This document shows, one piece after another, positions 11,560 to 22,463 of a stretch of DNA of 49,202 bases. Within the stretch, counting starts at the first letter, position 1. Each line of letters opens with the position of its first letter. The stretch is taken from the NCBI RefSeq assembly GCF_001949145.1, contig NW_019091368.1:32113-81314 (forward strand), in the 5' to 3' direction. The notes beneath the pieces were generated by a model, which had not been told where the DNA came from, made no database searches, and was given only the letters and a program-made list of their open reading frames with translations. Origin of the DNA: Acanthaster planci. Taxonomy: Eukaryota; Echinodermata; Asteroidea; Valvatida; Acanthasteridae. The position numbers were made by a program, and so were the translations under genes.

Positions 11560-13183
11560 GGTTCCCGGTCCTCCTGTATCAATGAAGAGCACTGAATCTG
11601 CTTGCCCTAGTTACCGAAAGCTCAGCAATCATATATTTCAGAGCACTGATTTAATCCTATATTTTTGTCGATATACTGAGAAATCAGTGATGGTATCGTG
11701 TGATTCAAGAAAGCTGCCGCTGCTGTTCTTTTAATTGTCAAGGCGTGAGTTGCACTCCGGATACTGTAGGTTTTCCCGTTTAAAAGAATTAGCAATGGCG
11801 GCATTTGTTTTCGAGGAAAATGGAATGAACATTCAAATCCCCTTTTCTGGTTAACAAATAAAAATTCTATTTCAGTGAGGGTGCATTCAGTCGTATTTAT
11901 CATTTTCCTCATTTAAATGAAAACTTCGAAACCTTCTGATTGAGGTGAAACATCTTTCGACGTGCGTTTGCCGGAAATACCAGTCCTGCACAATTGTCAC
12001 AGTTACCCCCCCGAAAGTCACTGTAGCAAGAATTTTTGCGGGTTAGTGTTTGCCCCCCAGACAACTTTGTGCAGACGCAAAAGATTCAAATATACATCTT
12101 CTCTTAAATTTAAATAAATTTATTTTAACCTATACCTTACAACTAAATACTACGGCACAACAAGAAAACACCAAATGAATTATCTGTTTCTACAAATCTA
12201 CAAATATTTACAAAAGTTAATAACGGAGCATTTCACGTAAGACCGAATTAAGTCTATAATAGTCTGCGTTCGGAACACGAAGCAAGATGTATAACTGAAA
12301 GAAGTTTAAATGGCTTCTGCAATGACTTCTTGGTTGTAACGAAACAAAGAAAATTACAATCAATTAGTTTATTTCATTCTTCACCTGTTAATTATTAAAA
12401 CCTTACTAAGCCGGCAATCAGATTAAGAAAAAACTCATTTATGTAGGGCCCACCGTGAGTAGAAAACTCTTTCCGCGTCAAAGGCCGTCCCCTTGCCCGA
12501 ACCGTCGGCTTTAACCTTGCGCCGGAACCTCTGAGTAGATAGCCAGGAAAGTGTCGGCGATGTCACGCTTGGCTAGGTTCGGTGTTTCGGCTCGCCTACA
12601 GCCAGCCTCGGGCAGTCGGTAGGGCAATGGAGATCACAACAGGGCACTTTAATCACGAGGGCTAATGGCTCATGCAGCCCTGGATGCCATCTGAAATAAC
12701 ACATATGTAACGTACATTCGGATAATAATTCCACAGCCTAGATTAATGGCGATTGAGGTAGTGATAATATTAAATACAAACAATTGCATGTATATTGATC
12801 GCCTAATGAAATCGTTCCAAAGTTACTGGATCAAACCACAAATTTAGACCACTTAATAGTATGTAATAAAGAAATATTTATAATATCCCCATCAATCAGT
12901 TTCTGATTGGAAACAGTGCATCCTCTGTAGTCACTTAGATCGACTGGAAGTGGTACATGTACTCAAGATCACATTTATAACAGAAAATTTCATAAAATTA
13001 GAACCTCTCAAACTTACGGTCTGTTGGCAGATCGGATGCCTGGCTGTCTCGGAGACCATCACCGTTCCAAGACTTGGTTTTCCGGTGGAAAATTTTAGAA
13101 ATTTTGTTTATAGCAAAAATATTGCAGCTGTCATGTCCAGGCGATCTGTGGCAAAAACGCTTTTTCAAAAATCGCGGGCTATA
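11560..13183. other. Intergenic, no gene recognised
   Basis: A CpG-rich stretch lies at about 12465-12670, but both strands are broken by stops when read for a protein. The remainder is AT-rich. Nothing else is supported. Confidence 0.4.
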
Positions 13184-13433
13184 CACGGACGTATATTAAA
13201 AAACTTGGACTTGCAACGCCTTTGTATGAAATAGCAGCCAACCAACGGCCATTTTACCGAGCCGAATACAAAAGCGTGGGTTGGCTCCCTTCTATTGACG
13301 TCAGAAAGAACAAAGGCGGGCATTACCAGGAAAGCTTTGTATTAGGCTCGGTAAAATGGCCGCGAGTGGATTCAATGATCTCTATAAGCTGATAAAGGGC
13401 ATTGCGAGTCCAGATTTTATTATACACGTCCGT
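13184..13433. mobile_element. Inverted-repeat (MITE or foldback-like) element, about 250 bp
   Basis: The arms are about 13184-13276 and 13333-13433. Their inner ends are nearly perfect complements (GGCCATTTTACCGAGCC on the left, its reverse complement at 13345-13361). The outer parts also match with scattered differences (ACGGACGT-TAT, then GACTTGCAACGCC against GACTCGCAATGCC). It has no coding capacity. A non-autonomous DNA element is the simplest reading; no target duplication was found. Confidence 0.6.
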
Positions 13434-13769
13434 GGGGCTATAAGTCACATGTCAAAGGCATTATAAAAAAAACAGTGTCGCATAAAATAATAAAGAGACG
13501 AGACCATGGCAACATGAACATTATAATAACTTATGTATTGTTTATTTACATGATAGGGCACTACAGGTACGAACGGTACACACAACACACGGACGTTGAC
13601 AAACACAAATCCTATTGCAGCATGAGGTAGGGTTCTTGTTTGCTGGGGCAACGCTGACAACAATTATTGAGTCTAGAAAATTGCCAGAGGGGATTAAAAT
13701 AAACGGACCGATCAGCATTTTTTCTGTAAGTGATGAGCCGTCGTTATTCAGTAGTTTTTGTGAAAAAAA

Positions 13770-14010
13770 TCCGCTCCGAGCAGGAACAAAAGAGAAGAGG
13801 GCGCGTTTGAAAATGAAATTACTCACGCACTGCATAGGTGCGCAAGTTTATGCGCGTTAACGTTTGACGCAGAGCACGCTGAGTACGATTTTAGTCTAGA
13901 ATGTGTGGTCTTCGCTCGCGTGCACGCCGAATGCGTGCTAGAACCCGATTGGAAAGCTTAATATACCATCTGTCTTTCTTTCGCCGGTGAGGGGGCACTT
14001 CAGCTCAGGG
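13770..14010 (+). repeat. CpG-rich dispersed repeat, copy A
   Basis: This segment is a diverged reverse-complement match to 19131-19362. Shared blocks include CCGCTCCGAGC, TATGCGCGTT, CGTTTGACGC, TGTGTGGTCTT, CTGTCTTTCTTTCGCCG and GCACTTCAGCTC, in the same order. Two copies in one window in opposite orientation indicate an interspersed family, probably a short retro- or DNA element. Confidence 0.65.
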
Positions 14011-15043
14011 CAGATAATCTCCATCACACAGGCTTCCTAATAGAATCTTAGAGGCTTCCTAATGGTTCTTTGTATATTCATAAAACCAAATAATTATGCA
14101 TTAATAATGGATAGTAAATCATGCTAAACGTTTATTTTGATTGTGTAGTTAACCGTGAGTCTAATTATTGCTGGTTTAGACCTTCGAGGAGGTTGCTATG
14201 GCAACAGCACCTCTCCGGACGTTAATAAAAATGTTTGGCCGTCCTTGGTAGGTTGAAGGCTCGGATTTTCGCGTATTTTTCAACGCTATACCTATTAAGT
14301 TTTGGAGTCGAAATTGAATGCAATATTGGATGTTCATTATAATCGTGTGGTCAGTTAATAATCATTTCAACCTTAGTAAGAGAGGCCTCGGTTTCCATGG
14401 CGCATCGTCCTTAGCTCCAGAAATTAGTGGAAATGGATATTATTTGAGCTGAGCGAGTACAATTTATTGAAGGAGCTGACAGGATTCTTTAACACAATTT
14501 CCAGTCAAATGCCGGGGGTCGAAACCGAAATGTTGAAACTAACTTCTTGAATAAGTCCTAGAACGCCCATTTCGGGACTTGAGAAATGTTTTCCAGATCA
14601 TCTTGACATCAATTCTATGACAATCGAACACCCACCATTTTCGTGGAATTCCCATTTTTCCGAGACAGGTCAGTCGTAAAGTCCCGTGCGGGTACGAAGG
14701 CCAACAAGTGCGAAACCATGCATGAACTTCCTAATCTATATAACACATACTGAACAGAGACTTCATAGTGATTGTTTTCACACGAATGCCAAGTTTTAAA
14801 GTGACCGGATATCCGTCCTCCGTCGGTAAATGACCGATTTTACTCCTCAAACTAATAGTGTAAATCTTCCCGTTTCTAAAGTGCTGGCGCTTTCTATTTG
14901 ACATTGAAAGAAAATGCCAACATAAATTATCCGGGAGGCAAGTCCCTCCTCGCCTTAAAGCTGATGACCTGAAGCCGAGTCGCTGTGTGACGTTAAGTGC
15001 TCCATGAGGAGTTTTATAAATTCTCTAACATGGAACACAATGT
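14011..15043. other. Intergenic, no gene recognised
   Basis: It contains the X-box-like palindrome and a small duplicated phrase (ggcttcctaat at about 14030-14065). No open frame of note is present. Confidence 0.4.
14192..14205. promoter_or_regulatory. Palindromic X-box-like (RFX) sequence
   Basis: The sequence GTTGCTATGGCAAC is a complete match to the two-half-site X-box bound by RFX factors in ciliary gene promoters. It is 2.8 kb from the nearest start codon and could be chance or a distal element. Confidence 0.25.
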
Positions 15044-15754
15044 TAGTAGTTAGGGGGCAGTCTGGCACAATTTGACCTTGGGCCGTTGGGCACAGTTTGA
15101 CCTTTGGCCTAGAAATAGCAAAAGGTCACATCAATAGGCATAAGCATAATAATTATGATCATATGAATAGGATTGAGGTGTAGGGTATAATGTATGGCAC
15201 AAGATGACCTTTTGTAAGGGATAGGCACAGCATAGGGTCGGAAAGTGTGGTCCAAGATGACCTTGTGTATGGGATAAAATATGAATAAGGCATATCATGG
15301 GGTAAAAATTCTCGGTACAATTTGACCTTTATTATGAAATGGGATGATAAAAAATAGTTGACGAGTCATAGGTGGTGTGGTGTCATGGAAAAATACTGAC
15401 TGGCCCACCAGGAGATCCTAAGCTAATCAATTGTGTACGTTGGAAGTGAGCGTTCGTCTGATTAATTCTTGGACACTAAAGGAGAGAGGGCGCCCACATG
15501 CTAACGGTCTTGCGTTGCGTTCGGCTCACTATGACTACCGAGATCTGATCGATACAGGGAGAAGACTCTGCTGTCCCTAGCAGAATTTCTTAATCCTTTG
15601 AACTAGAGTGTTTTACGCCCCGTACATGTATTTGGTGTGGGCGCTGGCTGAATTTTGTTTAAAATCTTTTGAACTGGTGTTTTACGTCCAGTTACCCTGT
15701 ACATGTTTTACAAATTCAATCAGAGCGGAGCGTTACTGTTGCTCTTTATTGTGG
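15044..15754 (+). repeat. Left terminal inverted repeat arm
   Basis: It pairs with 17644-18442. Near the outer end it carries five related subterminal motifs of the form GG-x-x-CA-x-x-x-TGACCTT at about 15064, 15088, 15196, 15249 and 15314. Further in are two units containing TTTTACG and GTACATGT, also present in the right arm. The arm lacks some bases of its partner through small deletions. Confidence 0.8.
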
Positions 15755-15979
15755 AACCCAAATGTAAAATACATCATTACAGCATGACGTCAGTTGGGGA
15801 TTTTTAACACGTAGCAAAGGGGTCAATCTATTCGTCGTGCTGTGGAATATTGTGCAGAAGTTCCCGGCCAGTATCCGACCCGAGAATTATTATTCGATAG
15901 TCATAGCTGTAAGTAAGAACACAAAACAAATTCAATGGACTTCACATATTGGTTTCTGGTAGGTTTGTACTGGTACCGT

Positions 15980-15985
15980 TTTATT
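15980..15985 (-). terminator. Polyadenylation signal for the transposon ORF
   Basis: TTTATT on the plus strand gives AATAAA on the minus strand, about 160 bp beyond the stop of the ORF ending at 16144. Confidence 0.35.
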
Positions 15986-16143
15986 CCCGTTGTTCATCAT
16001 TGATTTTTTACAATAATTATCTTACTAATTTTAAGAATTACTACAAGGGTGATTACCGGAAGTTTGTTAAATTTGAAATCAGAGGCATTACATGTACTCA
16101 GATCATCTTTTTGGAACCATTTGTCTCTACTGTCTGTTAACTT

Positions 16144-17151
16144 TTAGGCATGCTCCTCTCCGTTATTTAACTGAAACAGTCCGGCAAAATTTTCAGCATG
16201 TTTAGGCAAAACTCTATTCAAGGCTTTGTTGACGTTCATGCCTTTATCAATTTTTCCTGTGAAATCATCCACAATGTCCTTGTGAGTTTCATTATCCCTC
16301 AAATATACGTAACTTGACAGGAACTCCTTAAAGTTGTCAAAAAAGTCTTGCTTGACTGNNNNNNNNNNNNNNNNNNNNNNNNNNNNNNNNNNNNNNNNNN
16401 NNNNNNNNNNNNNNNNNNNNNNNNNNNNNNNNNNNNNNNNNNNNNNNNNNNNNNNNNNNNNNNNNNNNNNNNNNNNNNNNNNNNNNNNNNNNNNNNNNNN
16501 NNNNNNNNNNNNNNNNNNNNNNNNNNNNNNNNNNNNNNNNNNNNNNNNNNNNNNNNNNNNNNNNNNNNNNNNNNNNNNNNNNNNNNNNNNNNNNNNNNNN
16601 NNNNNNNNNNNNNNNNNNNNNNNNNNNNNNNNNNNNNNNNNNNNNNNNNNNNNNNNNNNNNNNNNNNNNNNNNNNNNNNNNNNNNNNNNNNNNNNNNNNN
16701 NNNNNNNNNNNNNNNNNNNNNNNNNNNNNNNNNNNNNNNNNNNNNNNNNNNNNNNNNNNNNNNNNNNNNNNNNNNNNNNNNNNNNNNNNNNNNNNNNNNN
16801 NNNNNNNNNNNNNNNNNNNNNNNNNNNNNNNNNNNNNNNNNNNNNNNNNNNNNNNNNNNNNNNNNNNNNNNNNNNNNNNNNNNNNNNNNNNNNNNNNNNN
16901 NNNNNNNNNNNNNNNNNNNNNNNNNNNNNNNNNNNNNNNNNNNNNNNNNNNNNNNNNNNNNNNNNNNNNNNNNNNNNNNNNNNNNNNNNNNNNNNNNNNN
17001 NNNNNNNNNNNNNNNNNNNNNNNNNNNNNNNNNNNNNNNNNNNNNNNNNNNNNNNNNNNNNNNNNNNNNNNNNNNNNNNNNNNNNNNNNNNNNNNNNNNN
17101 NNNNNNNNNNNNNNNNNNNCTGCAGAAAAACCATTTATGTTGACCCTGCAT
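16144..17151 (-). CDS. Unrecognised ORF inside the transposon, interrupted by the gap
   Basis: The 3' part is readable (16144-16357): about 71 residues beginning V-K-Q-D-F-F-D-N-F-K-E-F and ending A-G-L-F-Q-L-N-N-G-E-E-H-A, then a stop. The codon pattern looks coding. A minus-strand AATAAA lies at 15985-15980, about 160 bp past the stop. At the gap edge the minus strand reads CAG|TC, so the visible part could be a separate last exon. On the far side an ATG at 17151 opens M-Q-G-Q-H-K-W-F-F-C, but whether it belongs to the same protein is unknown. This may be the transposase or a passenger gene. Confidence 0.4.
   Translation of the reverse strand: MQGQHKWFFCXXXXXXXXXXXXXXXXXXXXXXXXXXXXXXXXXXXXXXXXXXXXXXXXXXXXXXXXXXXXXXXXXXXXXXXXXXXXXXXXXXXXXXXXXXXXXXXXXXXXXXXXXXXXXXXXXXXXXXXXXXXXXXXXXXXXXXXXXXXXXXXXXXXXXXXXXXXXXXXXXXXXXXXXXXXXXXXXXXXXXXXXXXXXXXXXXXXXXXXXXXXXXXXXXXXXXXXXXXXXXXXXXXXXXXXXXXXXXXXXXXXXXXXXXXXXXXXVKQDFFDNFKEFLSSYVYLRDNETHKDIVDDFTGKIDKGMNVNKALNRVLPKHAENFAGLFQLNNGEEHA
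16359..17119. other. Assembly gap (761 N)
   Basis: Run of N inside the inverted-repeat transposon. Long frames drawn across it are artefacts. The true length is unknown. Confidence 0.99.
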
Positions 17152-17224
17152 GGGAAGGATGACTTTTAAATGACACGAAACAAATGAAATCGTTCAATAT
17201 ATCATAAATATACACGTGTATATG

Positions 17225-17455
17225 TATTTCACTGCTTCTGGTTTGCTTTCATTGTTTATTTTACTGCTTTTACTCTTTTTATTGTTCAAATTGCTCTTTA
17301 TATTGCTCTTTCCATTGTATAAATTGCTCTTTTTACTGCATAAATTGCTCTTTTCGTTGCTCAAACGGCTTTTATTATTGTTCAAATTGCTCTTTTTATT
17401 GTATAAATTGCTCTTCTCATTGTATAAATTGCTCTTTTTATAGTTCAAATTGCTC
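17225..17455. repeat. 21-bp minisatellite in the transposon
   Basis: About ten imperfect copies of a 21-bp unit (attgctctttttattgtat plus two bases). Because 21 is a multiple of three, the minus strand reads a seven-residue repeat of the type N-L-Y-N-K-K-S from 17448 to 17194. The frame is probably a by-product of the period. Confidence 0.75.
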
Positions 17456-17457
17456 CA

Positions 17458-17617
17458 AACAACACCATCAAGATATGAACACCAAACCTACACAGTCCAA
17501 TGAGATTTTGAAACTTAAGGCATTTTTTACAAAGTTCACCAAAGTTTGAATACTAATTAAGTTTCAAAATCTCATTGGACTACGTAGGTTTGGTGTTCAT
17601 ACCTTGATGGTGTTGTT
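17458..17617. repeat. Nested inverted repeat, 60-bp arms
   Basis: The arms at 17458-17517 and 17558-17617 are near-perfect complements (AACAACACCATCAAG... to ...AAACTTA) around a 40-bp spacer. It lies just inside the right arm of the large element and may be a separate small element or an internal hairpin. Confidence 0.75.
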
Positions 17618-17643
17618 CTGTACAAAACCCAAGGTAACTTCAC

Positions 17644-18442
17644 CCAGCAATAAAAAGAGCAACACTCCGCTCTGATTAAATTTGTGTACGGTATATACAT
17701 GTACAGGGTAACCGACGTAAAACACCGGTTCCAAAGATTAAAAAACAAAACAAAACAAAAAAATCAGCCAGAGCCAAAACCATATACATGTACAGGGTAA
17801 CGGGACGTAAAACACTCTAGTTCAAAGGATTAAGAAACTCGGCTTAGGACAGCAGGGTCTTTTTCCTGTATGCGTCCTATGGGCGCCCTCTCTCATTTAG
17901 TGTCCAAGGATGAAGTCAGACCACCGCTCACTTCCAACGTACCCAATGATCATTAACACAATAGTCCCCCTACACAGCCCACCCACACGTACAATCCACC
18001 GTCTAGGGATTACCCCTCTCCGACGGCATGCACGGCCCTTTCGCTTCCTGCTCCTTGATAATCTTAGGATCTCCCGATGGGCCAGTCAGTATTTTTCCAT
18101 GACACCACACCACCCATGACTCATCACCTATTTTTCATCATCCTATTTCATAATAAAGGTCAAATTGTACCGAGAATTTTTACCCCATGATATGCCTTAT
18201 TCATATTTTATCCCATACACAAGGTCATCTTGGACCACACTTTCCGACCCTATGCTGTGCCTATCCCTTACAAAAGGTCATCTTGTGCCATACATTATAC
18301 CCTACACCTCAATCCTATTCATATGATCATAATTATTATGCTTATGCCTATTGATGTGACCTTTTGCTATTTCTAGGCCAAAGGTCAAACTGTGCCCAAC
18401 GGCCCAAGGTCAAATTGTGCCAGACTGCCCCCCTAACTACTA
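17644..18442 (-). repeat. Right terminal inverted repeat arm
   Basis: Reverse complement of the left arm with small insertions. The outer 320 bases (18120-18442) are almost identical to 15044-15360. The inner part has two related units around ACATGTACAGGGTAAC at about 17700 and 17785. It holds the same five AAGGTCA-containing subterminal motifs in mirror order. Confidence 0.8.
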
Positions 18443-19130
18443 ATGTTAAGTTTATCATCTGGAAAACGGAAAATTTAAGGTGTAACCCCCCTCCCTTACC
18501 CTTTCCATCTCGAATTGCGAGGTCTTTTATTTGTTGTGACACTTTAAAGCATATTTATTCTCCTGACCATTCTCTTTGCAGTGCCTATACATAAAGTCAA
18601 GGCAGATTGACGAAAGCAGACTCTAAAAACCTATTCCAGGGCCGTTTTTCCATCTTTATTTTAAAACTAGAAAATGTTATAGCTGTATCACATTACCTTT
18701 GGAAATATAAATATTGGTGTACTAAACAGAACTTGACTCTTAGATTATATTTATAGTTGTAATTTTGCATATGAACATGTAACTTTACTTATCACCTTAG
18801 TCTGCAATATACGTGTGAATTGTATCTTATGTGAACAAAGTCTACAGAGGAGGCAATATTTTGCTCTATTTAAAGCTTCCTATGTACGTAATCAAACACT
18901 GCTGCTGGAGGTCGCCAGGTACCCAAAACCACAAAAACCTACTATTAGGAAAAGTGGAAACGTATGTCCGACCTATGCAGACTAGCTCTCACGAGTAAGC
19001 TCATTAATGGATGAAACATACCAGAACCATAAAAACCATTCAAGTAACACCATATTAGATTCCTACTGTGGTGCTACTATTGCTGGAGGGCGTGAAATGG
19101 CGCATTTCTCCCCTAACAGTACGTGTATTC
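18443..19130. other. Intergenic, no gene recognised
   Basis: Flank of the transposon. No coding potential or repeat structure is seen beyond the candidate target duplicate ATGT at its left edge. Confidence 0.4.
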
Positions 19131-19362
19131 CGCCCCGAGCTGAAGTGCACCCCCAATCGGCGAAAGAAAGACAGGTGGTTACAAGCGGGTTCTTGCAGCT
19201 CGCAGGCGTTCTGCGCGTACGCAAAGACCACACATGCCGGAATAAATTAGTTGCGCGTACCCAGCGTACTCCGCGTCAAACGCGCATACACTCGCGCACC
19301 ACATGGCGCGCCTGTGCGATGAGTAAAAAAAAAACTCGCCGTCTTGTTCCGCTCGGAGCGGA
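19131..19362 (-). repeat. CpG-rich dispersed repeat, copy B
   Basis: Reverse-complement partner of 13770-14010 (see that entry). The overlapping 126-codon frame at 19007-19387 on the plus strand runs antisense to the repeat and is not treated as a gene. Confidence 0.65.
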
Positions 19363-22300
19363 GAGTATGGCCACCATGTCAACTTAAGAACGAAGCAATT
19401 ATCATTAGGACGTTAATAACATTCCTAATTGCGATGCAGCTCCCGCATTCAACCAAACACCACAGGATATAGAATGAAAGCTAGCATGCCCGACCCTCCT
19501 TTTCCTCTTTCTTGTGCCTCTGTTTTCTTTGCATTCATTTAATCCTTTGCGTAACTTCTTTGGTAATGCTGCGTTGCTCGATCAGCCCAGATCAGGCTGA
19601 GCATGCATAGCGTGCACGTGGTGTCTAGTCATCCATAAAATTCAATAAGTGACACTTAAGTTTTCTTCGTCAGAAGATCAAAATCAGGTGTATTTATGCG
19701 CACCTGCAAGAATCCAGGATTTCAGTCTTGCAACGGCAACACAATTGTATTCACTCTCAAAATTAAATTCACTGAAATTTCAAATATCTCCGTTTTAGAT
19801 GCTATTCCTGATACATGCAGTGAGCAACTGCGTGGAACGTAGCGAGACAAAATTTATTTTCCATATAGAACAATATTATGCTTAAAACAGTGGACACCAT
19901 TCTACATTTAATCAACTGAACATTTGTCAACAAATGTATTTAGGCCTAATTCCACTGTATTTGTTGTTTGATTCGACTTGTGCACCTACGAAATGCTACA
20001 AAGGCCACACATTTATCATAATTTATGTGCTCAGAATATTGCATCAAGCGTCATTCAAGATTGTGCAATGGCTACTTTTGTTCAAGGCTCAGAAATGTTG
20101 TGACGCAACCACTCCGTTTGAAATCACTACATAATTCACAATGTAAAAATGAATCTGTTGTAGCCAGTATTACGATGGTTAAAAGCCATCCGAAAGACGC
20201 GTTTTCCAAATTTACTAAAATTATTTACAGTAATGTTTCCAAATTCTTGACAACTTTCAAGTAAACGTACAATCCAAGATATTACAAAAAATAATATATA
20301 AATTTGCCATCATCTATTCGATAAAGGATCTTAATTTGTCAACACATTGTTTTCCTACTAACTGCATGTTTGGCCATTATTTGTGTTTTTACACAAGTGA
20401 AAGAGCAAATGTACCAATTGATTACTGAATAACCTTTTCTTTTCTTTAAACAGTGAATTGCCAGTAAAATCAAGTCTGATAAAAATTACCACTGCTTGAA
20501 TTTATCATGGTGTCCATGTCAACGAAGCCTACAGTATGAAGGTTCAGTGACAGAGAGCAATGCTGTTATTTTCAGCTGGCTTCGTTGCCATGGGGATCGT
20601 AAACAATTTGTCCATCAATTATTATAAATCGAATAAACCTTTCGTATCGTTACGTATTTCATCAGGGACAACAAAAGCCCATGGAGGAAGTGTTACTGTT
20701 AATGCTGGATATCAAATTTTCACGTGATGTTGAATTATATAATTATCTGAAATAACATATTTCTCCCCCAAAATGTCAAATTTAGATGCTTACCAGAAAA
20801 GGAAAACTCAGGAAATAATTTCCATGAATACCAAAATCTGTCTTCGAGATGATTGTGAATGTCAACAAGTTAGTATTGGCTTATCCGAATCAGGATTTGA
20901 AGCTATTTTATTCCGTACTGACCACTTACTTCACATTTCAGCCTCGCGACAAGTGTCTTTTTAAATGGTATATTTTGAGGACAATTCTTGCTTCTTACAA
21001 GCTGTACAAAAGTATTTTGAAAAGTTTCTTGCATCTTGCATCCATATGGGGCTTCATGTGCAGATACGTAAGGAAAAATTCTGAAAAAAAGAATTAAATA
21101 TTGTTTTAATGGAAGTCCCCATAAGGTTACGAATAAAGTCCATCGCTTGTTTGCAATCCAAACCCATGCAAGGAGAATTTCAAAAAGGTTTATTGAACCC
21201 CTGTATTTAGGCCACATAACCTGGGGTTTCATCTTAAAAACTTTACAAGCAAGCTACGAATCAGTCCTCTACCCACCCTAGCTCATGCAGTCAAGTGTGG
21301 ACCCGGAGCCAATTTTTCAGGGGGGCCATATTTTGTCAAATGGGTAAAATAAAAAAATAAATTTGTGGAAACCTTTATGGCCTGAGAGGTCAGGTGAAAT
21401 TCAAAGGCTTTTCACACGCATTTTTCGATGTAAAGGAAATAAACTTGCTCCCCTGAGTTTTGGTTTTCTCAAAAACCAAAAAAGAGAAATTGCCCCTTTT
21501 GAGGGCCAGGAATCCCGTTACCTCTTCATCGGGCCACCCTTGATCACGGTTTATTTCTGCGTCAGCGCGCTGCAGCCCTGTTTTTTTCTTTTGAAAGAAT
21601 ATGATTAATTCAGGGGATGGACGATTAATCATCCCTCTGTCTGTGACGCTGAAATTCCTTGTAAGTTAATACATGTACCCCCCCAAAAAATGCTCTAAAA
21701 ACTGAAGCTGATGAATAAAGTGGAAAAGATGTATGAAGGTCATTTGCATTAAATAATTTTTTGAAACATTGCAGGTACAGGTTTAAGTATTACATCACAT
21801 ATTCTATTTTTCTAAAGTCACACGCCCCAAATTCATATTCTTTACAAGGTGTTTTGCACTCAAAATGATCTTATTGTGGTCAAAATATCTTCAATTAAGA
21901 ATGAGAAATTAAGACAAACTACTTCAGGCCTTACAAATGTCAATAGAGACTGCACCGTGAGCACACACATTGTTGAATTCTCATCGATGCACGAAACATC
22001 TATTCCATATGCATCTTGAAAAGTTGTTCTCAATGCGATACAATCTGTTGACATCATAATGGCACTTGAGGCAAAATGTTCCCTTTTTCTGTACTAGGTT
22101 TGGATATTTGATATTTAATGATATATACACAATGATATATATTTCCAATAAATCTATTTTGGAAAGTTTGCATTGGATTGGACAAATTTATTATTCGTTT
22201 TCTTTGACTCACGGACGAGCTCCATAAACCAAGGCATGACGTTGAGTTTCGTTTATGTGTCTTTGACTCCATGTAAGTGCTTGCAAATTTGGCGCACGCG

Positions 22301-22399
22301 CACAAGATACGGTTGGACTCGAAAGGAATGTGTGCAAACGCTCCTGCACCAACTACCTTGTAAATTGTAGATTGCTACAGCTGGAGTAAGCATTCCAAG
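19363..22399. other. Intergenic region upstream of the EGF gene
   Basis: AT-rich. One short inverted repeat is seen at 20514-20529 / 20578-20593 (CCATGTCAACGAAGCC against its complement, one mismatch, 48-bp loop). No exon with homology is recognised. The promoter of the EGF gene should lie near 22200-22399 but shows no clear TATA box. Confidence 0.4.
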
Positions 22400-22463
22400 A
22401 TGGTTACAATCAGAGGAATTGAATCGCTTGTTTCACTAATTGTATGCATCACTGCAACCAAAG
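22400..22463 (+). CDS. EGF gene exon 1: signal peptide
   Basis: It encodes M-V-T-I-R-G-I-E-S-L-V-S-L-I-V-C-I-T-A-T-K plus one base, a typical secretory leader with a hydrophobic core. The donor is G|GTAACT. Phase 1 fits the next exon exactly. It is too short for a long open frame. Confidence 0.65.

Larger units (their letters stand above)
15044..18442. mobile_element. 3.4-kb DNA transposon with 0.7-0.8-kb terminal inverted repeats
   Basis: The two ends are long inverted copies of each other, starting TAGTAGTTAGGGGG at 15044 and ending with its complement at 18442. The arms are about 15044-15754 and 17644-18442. ATGT directly flanks both ends (15040-15043 and 18443-18446), a candidate 4-bp target-site duplication. 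The interior holds a minus-strand ORF that enters an assembly gap, a 21-bp minisatellite and a nested inverted repeat. High arm similarity suggests a fairly recent insertion and probably explains the gap. The superfamily is not recognised, because the core of any transposase is hidden by N. Confidence 0.8.

Noticed and set aside
16144-17169. Open frames of 265-335 codons on both strands across the N run
   Set aside because: They are produced by reading through 761 N. Only the visible 3' end of the minus-strand frame is kept as a low-confidence ORF.
19007-19387. 126-codon plus-strand frame
   Set aside because: It overlaps dispersed repeat copy B. The open frame reflects the CpG-rich, stop-poor composition.
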